NCBI GenBank assembly: GCA_001695595.3
Contig: MBPM02000011.1
Location: 62,001-126,000 of the forward strand
DNA: 64,000 nucleotides
Direction: 5' to 3'
DNA from: Plasmopara viticola
Taxonomy: Eukaryota > Oomycota > Peronosporomycetes > Peronosporales > Peronosporaceae
Position numbers and translations under genes: made by a program. The notes beneath the pieces are model-generated. The model saw nothing but the letters and a program-made list of their open reading frames with translations. It searched no databases and was not told the origin of the DNA. Positions 1 through 12,299 of this stretch are shown here, piece by piece. Each line of letters begins with the position of its first letter. The stretch's first letter is position 1.

Positions 1-349
1 GATCACGCCAGATTTGACTCTTGACCTACATAATTTTAGGCACGTAGCTTACTTTGAAGTGTAAGCCAAAAATGCTTTCCCTTCAAGGTGTATTACTCCT
101 CGTGTAGCCCGAAGAGTATTTGTTTGCTCTCACTTCCCAATTCTTGCCACTTCATAATTTCTGTAGAATAGTTGGTCATCCAGACCTCTACCGATGTTGA
201 TGTGATCATACACACGTGAGTTGGGTTAATCTTGCTCGTCAGGCTCTTCATCATTTGAATAGACACGCCTTGCTGATCTAACCGAAAATTAGACATCGAC
301 GTGGGCAAATTGAGCTTTGCACCATGAACTAACCAGAATTAATCTACTG

Positions 350-2300
350 ACTCAGACAGTGCCTGGAAGTTGTGATTGAGCTGCTCATGCTTGATTCGTC
401 CGCAACGAACAAGCCCATACTGGAGTAGTTTGCGTCTAAACACAAGCCGTAGTCTTCGTGGGAGCACAGTAATTTACCGAGTGGCTCAATGGATAAGACG
501 AACAGCAGTGTAGACACCAAATTGCCTTGGTTTGTTCCTCTTGTCGTATGTAACGCTGCTTGATGTTCAGAGCAATGACGAGATGCACTTGCGGGTCAGT
601 GAAAAAGCCTAAATCACTAACAATATTCTGCGTCGGGCTTTAGACACCCATACACCCGAAACATGTAGTTCCGGTTTATGCGGTTAAATGCCCTGTCAAG
701 GTCCAGGGACAGTGCCTTTTCAAGGTCCAGGGACAGTGCCTTTTCAAGGTCCAGGGACAGTGCATACGCCTTTTTGTACAAAACTGTTACTTGATTCTGC
801 GGATCTACACGAAACCGGGCGTGGTGATGGATCAATTGGTGCTTGACGAATTCCTTTTAAGCGAGATAATTAAGGTTTAAAAATACTCGCTGCAGGCGAT
901 ACGTCACCTCTTTTGACAACAGCATAACATAAGCTTGCACAAGTGTAGTGAGGCAATAGTTGCCTGATCTTGGTATTAATTCTATTTTGTGCAGTAGCAC
1001 CACTGCAGACTTATACTGAGACAAAAGCAGCACGCCAAGTCGAAAAAACTCAGAAACACGACAATTATAAATTGTGATAACCAGCTGTCAATTTGTCCGC
1101 TCCTGGTGCCGCAGTCGCTTTCAGGTGTCGGATCGCGCTCGTAAGGTCTGCAGTAGTGATCAGTGCATTCATACTGGCACGAGTTATCCTAGAGGCAGAA
1201 GGAACGACTAAGTGTGGAAGCTAACGATCCGCGCCATCGTTGGGTGAAGGCGCTTCATCTGCTGAACTGATTTGATCTACCATATCAAATCATTAATCAT
1301 CAGTGCTTGAGGAAGCGGGGCAGAATCTTGTGAAGTTCTGTCAAGACATTTCTACTAGGTTTTATGGTTCCTCAACCGCGACATGTCTCACGCTCGTGTC
1401 CATCAGAAGAAAGAAGTATTCGGCTGAATTATCTGGGTTGACAGCTTATATTTGGAATGCTTCGTGTTGGTTGTACTGGCTCATCTTCATGGCCGACTCC
1501 TCATATAAATGTGCAAAGCTTTATCGAAGAGCTCGCATTTGGAGATGTAGATGGAGAGCAATAACGAGCTGCGGCTCGATCAAGTGAAGCGCGCACCTCA
1601 ATTCTAGCCTGCAAGTCTTGTCATCAAAGCTTCTTTTGAATAAATTTTTTGTTTCAAATTTGACTTTCACCTCTCATTTCAGACTTTGTCTGGTTGCGCA
1701 GCTGCTCAAAAATCATGTCTGCTTTACGCTCAATCACAGTCACCACGAATGGATATTTCGGTGGGCAGTGTGAAATTATTTAGTAACCTACCTTATGAAG
1801 CTGACCGACCGAAAGCTCACACAGTGTGCGAATAGTCGTCAGCATGCGTCATCAGGAAGTATTTGGAGTCATCGCCTATGAATGTAATTCGATAGCAAAA
1901 TGTAATCTAGTCATTTCCTTACGGGTAAGGCCCAGTAAAACAGCATATAGCTTCGTAATGGATTTGACATGCATCGACAACTGCAAGCATTTCCAGTCTT
2001 TCGAGGCAGCTAAATCGACAGAATCGTAATGGAACACTGGAGAGGAAGAGACAAGTCTTAGCCCTAGCGTGGTATTCAGAGTACCAAGCACAAAATGCAT
2101 CGCTTAGCTTTCAAATCGTTCGGTGTCCAAGCTCGAGAAGATGTGACGTTTGTCCTGTTAGTCCACAGGCGCGCACGCGTTGAGAATGTTGGTTGGAGCA
2201 CTTTCGGCCATCACATTCACGACGAGATAATGACCGGAGACCGCCAGGCTGGAAAGCTCAACAGGAGCGTGGAAGTCCGACAGTCAAAAAAATGATTTGT
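350..2300 (-). mobile_element. Decayed non-LTR retrotransposon (LINE) ORF2 remnant
   Basis: Reading the minus strand gives, in order, pieces of a LINE polyprotein. The apurinic endonuclease lies at about 1876-2240: a segment like NxxAPVDxQDKRHxF, two stops, then HFVLGTLNTTL, which corresponds to the GDxN active-site strand, followed by SSSPVFHYDS. The pre-RT segment lies at about 1090-1180 (LxSAIRHLKATAAPGADKL). Reverse transcriptase pieces follow at about 640-700 (LSLDLDRAFNRIN) and 478-508 (LLFVLSIEPLG), and the catalytic box at about 391-412 reads FVADES where active elements have F/YADDS. Stops and frame changes separate the pieces, so the copy is dead. The order EN then RT on one strand supports a single old insertion. 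The RNase H or 3' end is not visible because the window ends. The clade is unassigned. Confidence 0.8.
697..763. repeat. 24-bp tandem repeat inside the LINE reverse transcriptase
   Basis: A 24-bp unit beginning CAAGGTCCAGGGACAGTGCC is present nearly three times in a row. It is in frame on the minus strand, so it repeats the eight residues LSLDLEKA just ahead of the RT segment LSLDLDRAFNRIN. It looks like a local in-frame expansion of the codons that carry the first catalytic aspartate motif. Confidence 0.9.
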
Positions 2301-5300
2301 GAGCTTTTTATTGCTCCTTTATCCCGTTCGTCGATGTAGCTACTAGCTGAAGTCGTCAACGATAGCCTTATGCTCAAAGATTGAGCTTAGGTAGAGCCTG
2401 AAATTGAAGAAAATGGGTAATGTCGCCGAGCTTTAATTCTCGGACACAATTTTTTACGCACAGGACAGACTGGGAAACGTGTAGGATTACGGTAAGCTAG
2501 CTCTTTACAAAATACAGCGAGCTTTTGTGCGACAAACTCTTTATGAAATACATGCCTCATATCAGCTATGGGGCCTAGCCATCTTTCACGCAATGAAAAT
2601 GCAGCTAAAATCGGCCGCCCACCTTGAGATTATAAGTTTTTTTTCTTTGTAAATCTATTTGTTTTGACTTTAAATAAAATTTTGTGAGTCTCATCGGCGT
2701 CGATGGATCGTCGTTAACTTGCATCCGCTACTATCGCCCTTCCAATTGTATGAACGTAAGCCGACCTAGGTCATTGTGCCCTAGCTCCAGAGCGGTTAAG
2801 ATCATGTAGCTCAGCATGCCAAACGCCGTTTGAGCTCGGGCCCATTCGTCGCACTCTCAAAGCATTCCTACTTCGTTCTGATATTAAATGCAGTTTTCTG
2901 TATGGAACATATCGTACTTACTCACATTGAGGATTTTTCAGGAGGACGAAACGTAGATCGCATAGTACTCGAGCATATACCCCATAAACCTTAGAAGAAC
3001 CACACGAATAAATTCGAAATCGCTTACTTTGCTATACAGTCAATGCTGTTTAGTACCAATAAAAAAAACCTTTTTCATATAAAAAGTCGGCATTATTAAG
3101 CTTTTGTTGGTGATAACAGCGCTATAAAGTTTGCTTCATTAGATGAGCAAAGCCTCAAAAGAAGTTAGACTTTCCGTCAGACTTACCGTTTCTCGCCAGT
3201 AAGGTCATAAAAATTCAAAAAGATCTTAAGCGGCAAACATCCGACCTAAAATACCCTAGATGATCAAAGTACCAAGATGGCTTAAGGCAAATATTATACA
3301 GCTTGGGTCATTCTGATAATGAGCGTCTCGGCGACTGCCTTCGCTATACTTTCGAGCAGAACACCTTAATGCTAGGTTAAAAAACAGCACAAGCTCAATC
3401 AGGGACCGAAGTCTACCATTCCGCACTTTCCGACGTCGAGAATCCTCCTGCAGCCTATCCACACAAAAGCTATCGCTTTCAAAGCCACATAGATCGTAGC
3501 TCTTGTTGCACGCTCCTTTTGACAGATTAACACAACATTTTTCAAGGATGAGACGTGGAGCAAGATGTAAGAAGTCCCGATGAGTGAGACATAATACACA
3601 TACGATATACTCTCATTCGATTACTAATTGCTTCTAAGCCCAGGATAAATATGTTTTATAGGCACGGACTCTAGCCGTTGCGGCATTATTCAATGAAGTG
3701 AGCATACTTCAGAATGCTAATTAGAATTACATCAAGATAGAATGTCTGCCATGCACCATCTCTACCTCTCGAGCATTTCAATAATGGAAAGTCAGACTTA
3801 CCACATCCTTGCGTCGCGGCTCCTCTCTGACAAGACCTGGATAACATCTTTTAAGATAGGGATGAGTGTCACCAATCAACCTTTAATTTGAGATATTATA
3901 AATTGGTTTGGTCATGAAATGACAAAGCACATTGCAAATTGAGCTGCCGGTCATATCTCAATGATCAAACGAAAATCAGTCTAAAAGATTTGACTATCAC
4001 AATTCTATCTGCACTATCTTATTAAGTAGGCTGTGTCAGCAATCAAAGCTGCACCTTTAATTAAGGCTGTGCCTTCCAGACTTTGACTGCGACTGCGCTG
4101 AAGGCGGCAAGCCTCCTTGACAAGGATTGCTCATAAGAGCCTTCCCCATTTAACCACAACAGCGAACGTGCGGTCGCGATTTTCTCTCATTCGGTGGTTC
4201 GTAGACACATCAACTCGTGGATGACAAACATAACGAGAAGTGCCGCATGTGGTCTGGCGAATGCTCGACTCCGATAGGGAATAAAGAGGGTCAAAATTAA
4301 TGCCAATAAAACTTCATTGATTAAGGTACATCCCCGAAGGTGTCCGTCATGCGATAGACCTCATCCAAGAGCTAGAGATGTTTCTTAGCCCAAATGACCT
4401 TGTTAGTAAGGCTGACGGAATCGATGTAAAGTGAGAGATGAAAGACGACAGTCCTTGGTCATTTCTTCGGTGGGTCCAGTAAACGAAGATACTAATGTAG
4501 AGGATGAGGGTCGCCCAACACTCGGTACTGACGCGTTAAGCCGTTAGGTGACTTCTCACTCTATGTAGAACAAGTCTGACAAAGAAGGGCAGAGCTTTTA
4601 AATTGATCTCTACTACCCGAATGCAATCCATTTCTTTGAACAATATGACTATTTGCTTTGCGCACCGCAGAGGCCCTCTTGAGGCCACCTCTCAAGTAGC
4701 CTCTATGATTGGAGATTAATTCAGTAAAAACAAATCTTCTACCTCAGACTACAGCATCTATGCGCGTATATTAAGCACCGCATCGAATTTCAGCTTGCAA
4801 ATGTGATTGGTGTCGGAAGAAGCCTACAAACGAAGGTCGGTGAGGTATTAAATACACCTCAGAATTGTGACTGCCAGAAATTTGTCGGGGAACCTATCCT
4901 GGAGAAAGGTTATTCTCAAAGCACAAAAAACAAATCCCAACCATCTTTGACGAAGCACTGTATTTTCGAGAGCTTGAGGTACAGACTGGATTGAAGAAAG
5001 CTCACCTTTAAATGTCTCGACTTTGGCATATTTTAAGCCATGCGCTTAAGCCTAAAGGTCCCAGCGCGGTATAGAAAATCCCAACGCGCTACCAAGTATA
5101 TACGAATTACCTAGACTACATTTTTTTTTCGTTGTTTCGGACTTCAGATTGCAACGTTTTTTGGACAGTTGTGCCAGATCTGCTCCAACGGTCCTTACTA
5201 GCTCTGTGAAGCAGAATAATTGCGTCACTTCACAAGTGGTTTCTGCGCATATGATAGCGTCTCTGCTTACAACTTGCTCCATATGGAAGTGGCGCTACCT

Positions 5301-7592
5301 TAATGGATCAAAGAGCGGTGGGGGAGACGGTTTCTAGTTTGACCTTGCATTTATTTCATGGGTAAAATTAAAAAATTGGCTCTCACGTTACCGAATCAAG
5401 CGCTAAAAAGGCTCGCGAGGTCGGCTGTGACAGCCAGGTAACAGATTTTTTCGGGCAACCCAGACCTCAAAAAGATCACTCACGTACTTAGCAGTCAGAT
5501 CGACTGCCGTGCGTCTTAAAGCTAGGCGACCGAACAGCGCCGATATGTGCTCTTTTTTGTCTTGAGTTTCATCACGGCCGGAAGTTCAAGGCGCGCAGCC
5601 TTATAGATGTACGACTGCCCAGCTTTGTACTAATTCGTTGATAGCTATAAACACTATCAGTCACCGCATGGCCCCCGCCCTTGCCTTATCAACAACTCTA
5701 AGCGCAAAAAAATGCTTTGAAAAGGCGCTGGCGGATTGTTTGAGGTTCGGAGTTCTGACGATCATAGTATTTTTGACGTTCCCCCACATAAGATGTTCAT
5801 GCGTCGATTTGGCCGCGAATTACGCCGCACCATACCTTTTGGAGACTTTTGGAGACTGTTGAGAATATAAGAAAGGTGTCCCAATTGAGCCTGCTATTTC
5901 TGACGGCAAGCTGTAGCATTCAACAACACTTTAATAAAAATGGTTTTATTCCCATTAAATTTTATGCCCGTGCTGCCATAATTTAGACAAGCCAAAGACA
6001 AAGTTGAAGCTTATAGACATCCAGTGGTCAACCAGTACTGGCAAGCTTTGCAAACAAGTTTTACGGAAATGTCGTGGGCCCGATCTTTGAGCAGATACCA
6101 CCGATCCTCACATACGTGATTGTGCTTACTTGCTGCCATAATTACCTTTATTTTGCCCAAATGACCGTTTGTTAGAGCATAATTTGACTCCTTGAGTAAT
6201 TTGTTCTTCAGCTTTTTGCCGTTTTGCTACTGTAAGCCAACTATTGATATACACTGCGCGAAAGCGGGTCGTTAAGCACAACGTAATTGACAAGCTTTTG
6301 TTTAATTTGGTAGTTGTAAGTGCAAGAATTTACAACCATCTTTCTTCAAATGTACTAACTTTGACCTTATGTTGAACGCAGGAAATGCTTTTCTTTTAGT
6401 TTCGTCGGTAATACCTCAGTACGCAAATCGTTATAATTATCGATAGGGTGCCTGTCGTGCACCAGAAGCTATCAATTTTTAAAGAGTCTTTTAGCGGGGA
6501 GCCAGATTTTCCACTAGAGTTGGACTTCATGTAATGGCCCGTTGCACCTCGGCATTTTAAACGGCTCAAATCTGCATTGAATGGAGAGAGGGTGGCATCG
6601 TACCAAAAAGTGACGGGAAGGCAACATTGCAATCCCTTCACCACTCAAAGCCACAAGCTATCAGGAATAGAAAGAGTTTGTATACTTAAAAAGATGCGGC
6701 GCATAAGCGCGGCATTTGCTCATACTTTCCATGTTGCGTATGAGCAGCACAGAAGCAAATTAAAAGCAAGACAAATTATGTACGAGTCGGTGAAACAATT
6801 CAAATTTTACAATTGCTGATTGCCCAAGTTGATTCTATAGATACTATAATTCAAGGAGCAAAAAATTTACAGGTACTACCACCCATAATGTGATGCTTTA
6901 GCTGAAAATGTAGGGAAGGAGTCATATGATAAGGTGGTGTAGTATTTGCGTCTTTTCGTAATAACAAGTACGCGACGGTTTTCTGTGCTGGTGCCTCGAA
7001 TGAGCTTCAAGATCTGTAACTCACGGAATATGAAAGCGGAAATTCAAGAAAGCCCTGGTCTCTTTGACTATTGGCCTTGATGATTGAGCTTGCTGACAAA
7101 GACGATCAAAGTTCAAGACACCATTTGACAGGGAGAAATGTGAAAAAGCGTGAAGTTACGTAGAGGTTGCCGTGTTTGGAAATTCGAAGGGTGAACCATT
7201 TACGATGGATTCGAGACGCGACAAAGAGGATATTCTCATGTACCGCCGCCACGTGGTGAGAACAATGCTTAGAGTAAAGAAAGGTAGAAAGCTGCACCAA
7301 GAAGTGCAAAAGAATGATAAAAACTCCAGTTTTATAAAAAAGTTTGGTTGACTTCGGTAACCAAGTGACTAAAATGCCTGAGACGAGGCATCGTAACGAC
7401 TTTAGATATACTCTTATTACGTAAGAGCTCATGACCCTCCGCGAACAAAATAAGAACAGTGTAACCATGAGTCGTACCACGCGCATCCATCGTCCTTCAG
7501 GCCAAGCCGAAGCGAAGATCACGTCTTCAAATGCGTACGCCACAGCTCATAGCTGTTGTTTTCGTGTTTTTCGTCTAATAGCCTACGTTACT
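2301..7592. other. Gene-free AT-rich stretch
   Basis: I see no coding region that I can support. Open frames here are at most 145 codons (7106-7543, minus), and none shows a domain, splice-compatible neighbours or recognisable transposon motifs. Most of the stretch probably consists of old decayed repeats. Confidence 0.6.
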
Positions 7593-9508
7593 ATGTCGAC
7601 ACTAATGCAGCCTGGCAGATCGTCTAAAGGCAACTGAAGTACGGTCTCTTTCTTTTTAAAAGGTGCATCGAGTGAAGTAGAACGTGACGCTCTACTGGTT
7701 TAATGCTCTGTATTGCGACGATAGGATGCTCTGCGCGCTGCACAAGTCACCATTGCGCGTCAAGAAATATGCGAGCAAAATTTACGGCGCTTGGTGGTAT
7801 CAAACGGCATTGCCCAGGACACGACGGAGGTCAATCCAGCAGTTGAGGGTGATATGTATTGCGCAATTGCCAATTTGCGTTAGCTCACAGAGTGTTGACA
7901 TAAATGCAGCAAAGATTAGTGCTCTTAAAGCAGTTCAAGAACAAAAAGTACGAGCGCTTATGCGCTCGATTAAACAACTTCAAGACCAGCTTCAAGGGCT
8001 GAAAGCCGAAGAGAAGGAGCATCGACGGTCAGCATTAATTCAGGAGCTGCGGAAGGATCAACGAGAGCAGGAGCTCGTTATTGATGTCTTGAAGCAAACA
8101 CTTCAAGAAAAGATACCAGAGTTTCAAGATTCGAGGGCACTTGTCAACGATTTCGTGATAAAAAAAAGTGTCGGAGGCCCTATACGATTTCGTCCAAGAA
8201 CACGTGAGGAAATTGAGAGTGAGCTTTTTGCAGTGAGACAAAATTTTCAGCGGACAGTGGAGAAATTGAAGAAAGATAACCTGCGCGTTGCAGCTCCAAA
8301 AGACAAGAAACACCATGGTAGCGATGGAGATAAAGAGGGTGAAGGTGAAAATGAGAAAGAGTCGAACAATAATAGCGTTGCTGTTGGTAAAGTAACTTTC
8401 TTGTCGATACGAATTGGTATTTATTTTAATATTCATGACCAGATGAAAAACAGCTCGAGGAGATTGAGCGGCTTCGAGCGCAGCTTGCCTCAAAATCAAT
8501 AACAATTCACGCGCAAAGTGAAGAAATGACCGAAGCTTATGCAGAGCTAGAAAGATTAAGAGTGTGAGTTTGCAACTTCGACTTGCACCATTGTCGATTT
8601 ATTTAAATGCTCGATAGTGTTGAGGACCAAATTGTGCGCAAAAAACACAAGATCGCCTTACTTAGGAAACAGTTGGAGCATCAACAATCGGGAAACATCG
8701 AGTTGGTTCAAGAAAAAGAAGTTTTAGCTGAGAAATGTTTGCGATTACAAGAGGAGACACAATTTCTGCAAAATCTACATGTGGAGGATGCGGGTGCAAA
8801 AGATGAGGAACGATTGCATCAACTTGAGCTCATTCAAACATTGCGTTCCCGAGAAGTGGAACTTCAGGACGAGTTGGAATGTCAGCAGAGATTATGGGCC
8901 AGAGATCGCGATACGATTCATCAGCAATTACGAACACTTGAGAAAGAAAAGACGCTTGCGGTGGACGAAGCTGCTCGATGGAAAAGAGAGCTAGCAGACC
9001 GGCAAACGAAGTGTGGTAAGTGACTCAAAGCCTGACTAGAAGATTTTTAAAATTGACTGCAAGTTTCTTTTTTCATAGAATCTTTGCAAAAAGAAGTGCT
9101 CGCACTGACGTTGACAGTTGAAGAAGCGCAAAAGCAAAAGGCTGTTTTATCCAACAAGATTGAGGTGAGTTTAAAGTAAAACTCTAAGTTTCGACGCTTA
9201 AGATAAAGACAATTTATGTTTCGTAGGAACTCGACGCAAAAACTGTGCATCTCGAAACTTTACGACAAGAAGAGCGCGCAAGTAGCACTCGAGAAGTGAC
9301 GGAAAAGATAAAAGGGCTGGAAAAACTCGTCGAAGAAAAAAGCATGGCAGTAAAAAAGGCCGATCGCCAGCTCAATGCCCTTAAGTTGCTTTCTCGCCAG
9401 TCGAAGAAGGAGAATGAGAGCTTGTCGCTTCGTTTATCAAAGCTTGAGGCAGAGTTGGCTGGACAAACAACGTCATTGTCAGACAAAGTCAAAAAAGGAT
9501 TGCACTGA
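7593..9508 (+). CDS. Multi-exon coiled-coil protein, 5' end uncertain
   Basis: Exons that join in one frame are 7725-7829, 7891-8386, 8443-8563, 8618-9015, 9079-9164 and 9227-9508. Introns are 54-63 nt with GT-AG ends, and the spliced phases agree at every junction (1488 nt, 496 codons to the TGA at 9506). The product is almost wholly heptad-rich, charged, Leu/Glu/Lys/Gln coiled coil, with one less helical stretch (SVGGPIRFRPRTREEIESEL) about 120 residues into the confident part and an acidic Glu/Gly/Asn linker before intron 8387-8442. I do not recognise the family. Long coiled coils with a short conserved Arg/Pro-containing block are common in centrosomal, ciliary and Golgi tethering proteins, but no GRIP or IQ motif is visible. 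The first exon (DALRAAQVTIARQE...) has no ATG. A candidate ATG is at 7593, but joining it needs a GC-AG intron or other short introns that I cannot confirm. No gene is adjacent. Confidence 0.75.
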
Positions 9509-11947
9509 AGGTCAAGATCTTGGTGCTATGAGTACAATGATATAGCGTCAACAAATTAAATTGCAATGTTTTAATGAATAGGATGAGAATCGCTCAAATG
9601 GCAAAGCTGTCAGAAATCACTAAAAGCAACATTAAAGGGGCTAGGATGAAGAAGACATCCATTTATGAGCGGAAAGTAGCTTGGGTAGAAACACCGTTGA
9701 CGCCATAATACTAAAAAATATTACATGTATTTCACCGCGACATTAACCTGACCCTTTGTAGTATGACGGAGGCGTTTTGCAACGTCAAAGAAATTCTGTA
9801 CCAGGCGCCGATTGTTATTTTGCCGAAATCATGACGACCGCTCTGTGGCCTCAGCAAAGCATCAGATTATGCCATCGGCTGCAAGCAGTCACTGAGGGGC
9901 AAGGTGAAGCAATTGCGCTTGAGTTTTAGCAAAGAAACGCTAAAGAGATACTCGGATAATAGTATACTATCATCATAAGTAAGTTTACTTGATCCGCGCA
10001 AAGCCGTTCGTGATCGATTCATATCGTGCGTTGCTACGCTTCGGCACACCTCTCGCAGAGAATAGCCAGATGGCTCTTCCTTGATGTAGTGTGTCCGCGA
10101 GTGCAAAGCGTTCACACGAAATTAATTCATGAGCTCACTCATGTCGTAACAATAACATTCTCATCTGTTACGATTGTAGTACGCATCGCGTGTGCGCAAG
10201 GTAACGTGTGCGTAGCTATGCCAAAGACTCCCTCCTCGGCGCAATGAGTTTCAAATTTTGGACAAGAAATTGTCGGATCAATTAAACATCAATGAGGAAA
10301 GTTATGTAACTCTGATACTCTAATTACAGGAATTGCCGCGCATAAAAGGATCTCAAATGAATTTTTAGCACATCGTATTATCTATGAGGACCATTTGGCG
10401 GTCATTTTGGTAAATAATTAAAGCACGGCTTGTTATACACACTCAATGGTAGCTCAAATTATACGAGTGGGTCTCAACTTGTGTTCTTCGACAAGGCTGG
10501 GTCGGCGACATCATAGGCGTCTTTGGTCATGGTGAAAGCATGATTTAAAGTCGATGATAGCGTGTAAGCAACACCGAAATTTCCACCGCTAGAACAAAAA
10601 GCGTTGAGACTACATTCATATCACTTTTGATAACGCAAGTCATTGCTGCTGAAGTAGTGCTCACGGAAGCAGACAACACATCTCAGGACGACTGTTGCAT
10701 GTTTGCGGTTCCCATCAAGCCGCTGCTGCCGCCCAGCAGATGGGCGGTGACAACTGTTGCGTTTCCGTCGGCTCGGCCTGTAGGAAGAGCTTCAACCCTC
10801 GTGACCCGTAGTGCGTGCCCAACGGCCTCGACGGACTCGACGTTTGTTGGCACGCTTTGTGCTGGATACATGTTTGCTGCATCTTCTGGGTGCTCCAGGT
10901 TTACGTTCTGTTCAACACCTGCAGAGCCGTCGTGACCTGCATAGGAAGAAGCTGAACAAGCAAGTAGTTTGTTCTCCTCATTAGACAATTTGCTTTGCAT
11001 TTTAAGTCCCGGGTCTCGCGACAACGAGATTCGAACGCGGTTCTGAGCTCGAACAAAAGTACCGCTATGCCCACATATTGTGCAAGTGCTAGAACGGATA
11101 ACGGGTACAAAGTGAGGTGCGCAGTGAAGACGCTGGTCGCTCGCAAGCATGTGGTGTGCGAAATGGAGTCTTGCATGTGTGTATCTAGGGTATGCAGGGT
11201 AAAACCCATGCGTTTGTTTAGACTTCTCGCATTGGTGGTGCGGGCCGCACGCTCACGAGAAGGACTCAAACTTCGTTAAGGGGTGCACATACCGTTGGTT
11301 CCGATATAAGAGAAAAGTGGTCATCAATTGAGCTCAAAATTTTAAATGTTGCAAAAGCAACCGACCGCACGCTGCGAGTTGCTTCATGAGCGACCAAGTC
11401 GTTCTATTGAGAAGAATAGCATGCTTTCTCTTGTATATAGCATAGTAATTTAGCGCTGAATACTTAGGCTGTGTCTTGGGAGCGCTGTCTGTATCAAATG
11501 ACTAAGTGGGAACGAAGAAGCAGTCGATTAATCAATTGAAATGAGTTTGCAGCTCATGCAGTGTGTTACGTAGACGTGAGAATTGCGGCACAAGAAATGA
11601 CGGTGGTACCTATTTGGCAGAAAGTAAGTAAGAAGTTTGAACTGATGAAGAAAAGTGAAATAGTATTACAAGAAAGTGGTGTGTCACACTATTCGGAGGT
11701 GTCTCCTTATTATGTGATAGCTATATGGAACATCAATAAAAAGTCAGAACTCAGTACATAAATGTTTATACTAAAAATGAGATCCGCAGCTCAATGTAAA
11801 GTGGTAGAATTTGCTGCCTAAGCGTAGCAGTAAGATGTTTTGCCTAAGACACTTTTTTCGATGAAAATCTAGCAAGAATTAGCTCACGTCTTAGAGGATT
11901 TGTATTATATCAAGTCTTTGGCATGAATTTTAGACTTAAAGTTCAGG
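9509..11947. other. Intergenic, no supported gene
   Basis: The stretch contains a relatively GC-rich segment at 10,680-11,270 with overlapping open frames on both strands (155 codons minus at 10683-11150, 122 codons minus at 10901-11269). The 155-codon frame has a CxxC near its start (CTICGHSG) and an Ala/Gly/Val-rich tail, but no domain that I can name. It may be a piece of an old gag gene or simply a GC-rich repeat. The remainder shows nothing. Confidence 0.5.
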
Positions 11948-12299
11948 TTGCGATTTTTACTGACTCTTAGTATAGATCAAAGGTTTGGAACCACAACTCA
12001 CTCTTCTTCTAAGCAAAATACTGCATCATCCCTGCTGCAGTCTGCCTTAAACCTTTACTTATTTTGTAGTAAATTGTACAACCTCTCGCATTTGCCGGAT
12101 GTGAAGCTTGCGCTTGTCAAGAACTATGCTGGCTATTATGACTCTGAAGAAGCGGCAGCAATTTCCTCTCTCCTTGTTGCTAAGCAGCGGAATCGAGTCA
12201 CGATGGTTGAGCTTTACGAGCATAATTCATGATGTTATACCGGAAAGAACAGGCTTCGGTATTTCCGACGGTAGCACCACACGTGAGTTTAAGCCGGTA
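11948..12299 (+). pseudogene. Broken WY/LWY-domain effector-like relic
   Basis: A 94-codon frame ends at the TGA at 12230. Its last 60 residues resemble the helical WY/LWY modules of oomycete RXLR effectors: an aromatic segment followed by SKLYNL, then VKLALVKNYAGY (the usual KLALL...YG spacing), an Ala/Leu-rich helix with AISSLLVAK, and a terminal ELYEH. The expected continuation, a helix with aromatic and basic residues followed by SVFPTVAP, lies in another frame at about 12231-12299, so a frameshift separates the two parts. I see no signal peptide, RXLR or EER motif upstream. The module assignment rests on residue pattern alone. If right, this is a dead C-terminal fragment of a secreted host-directed effector. 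Confidence 0.4.

Noticed and set aside
7106..7543. 145-codon minus-strand open frame as a gene
   Set aside because: No domain, no splice-compatible neighbours, composition like the surrounding spacer.
11010..11060. tRNA gene suggested by GTTCGAATCTC on the minus strand
   Set aside because: The nearby TCTCG/CGAGA pairing makes a simple hairpin, but no cloverleaf can be drawn.
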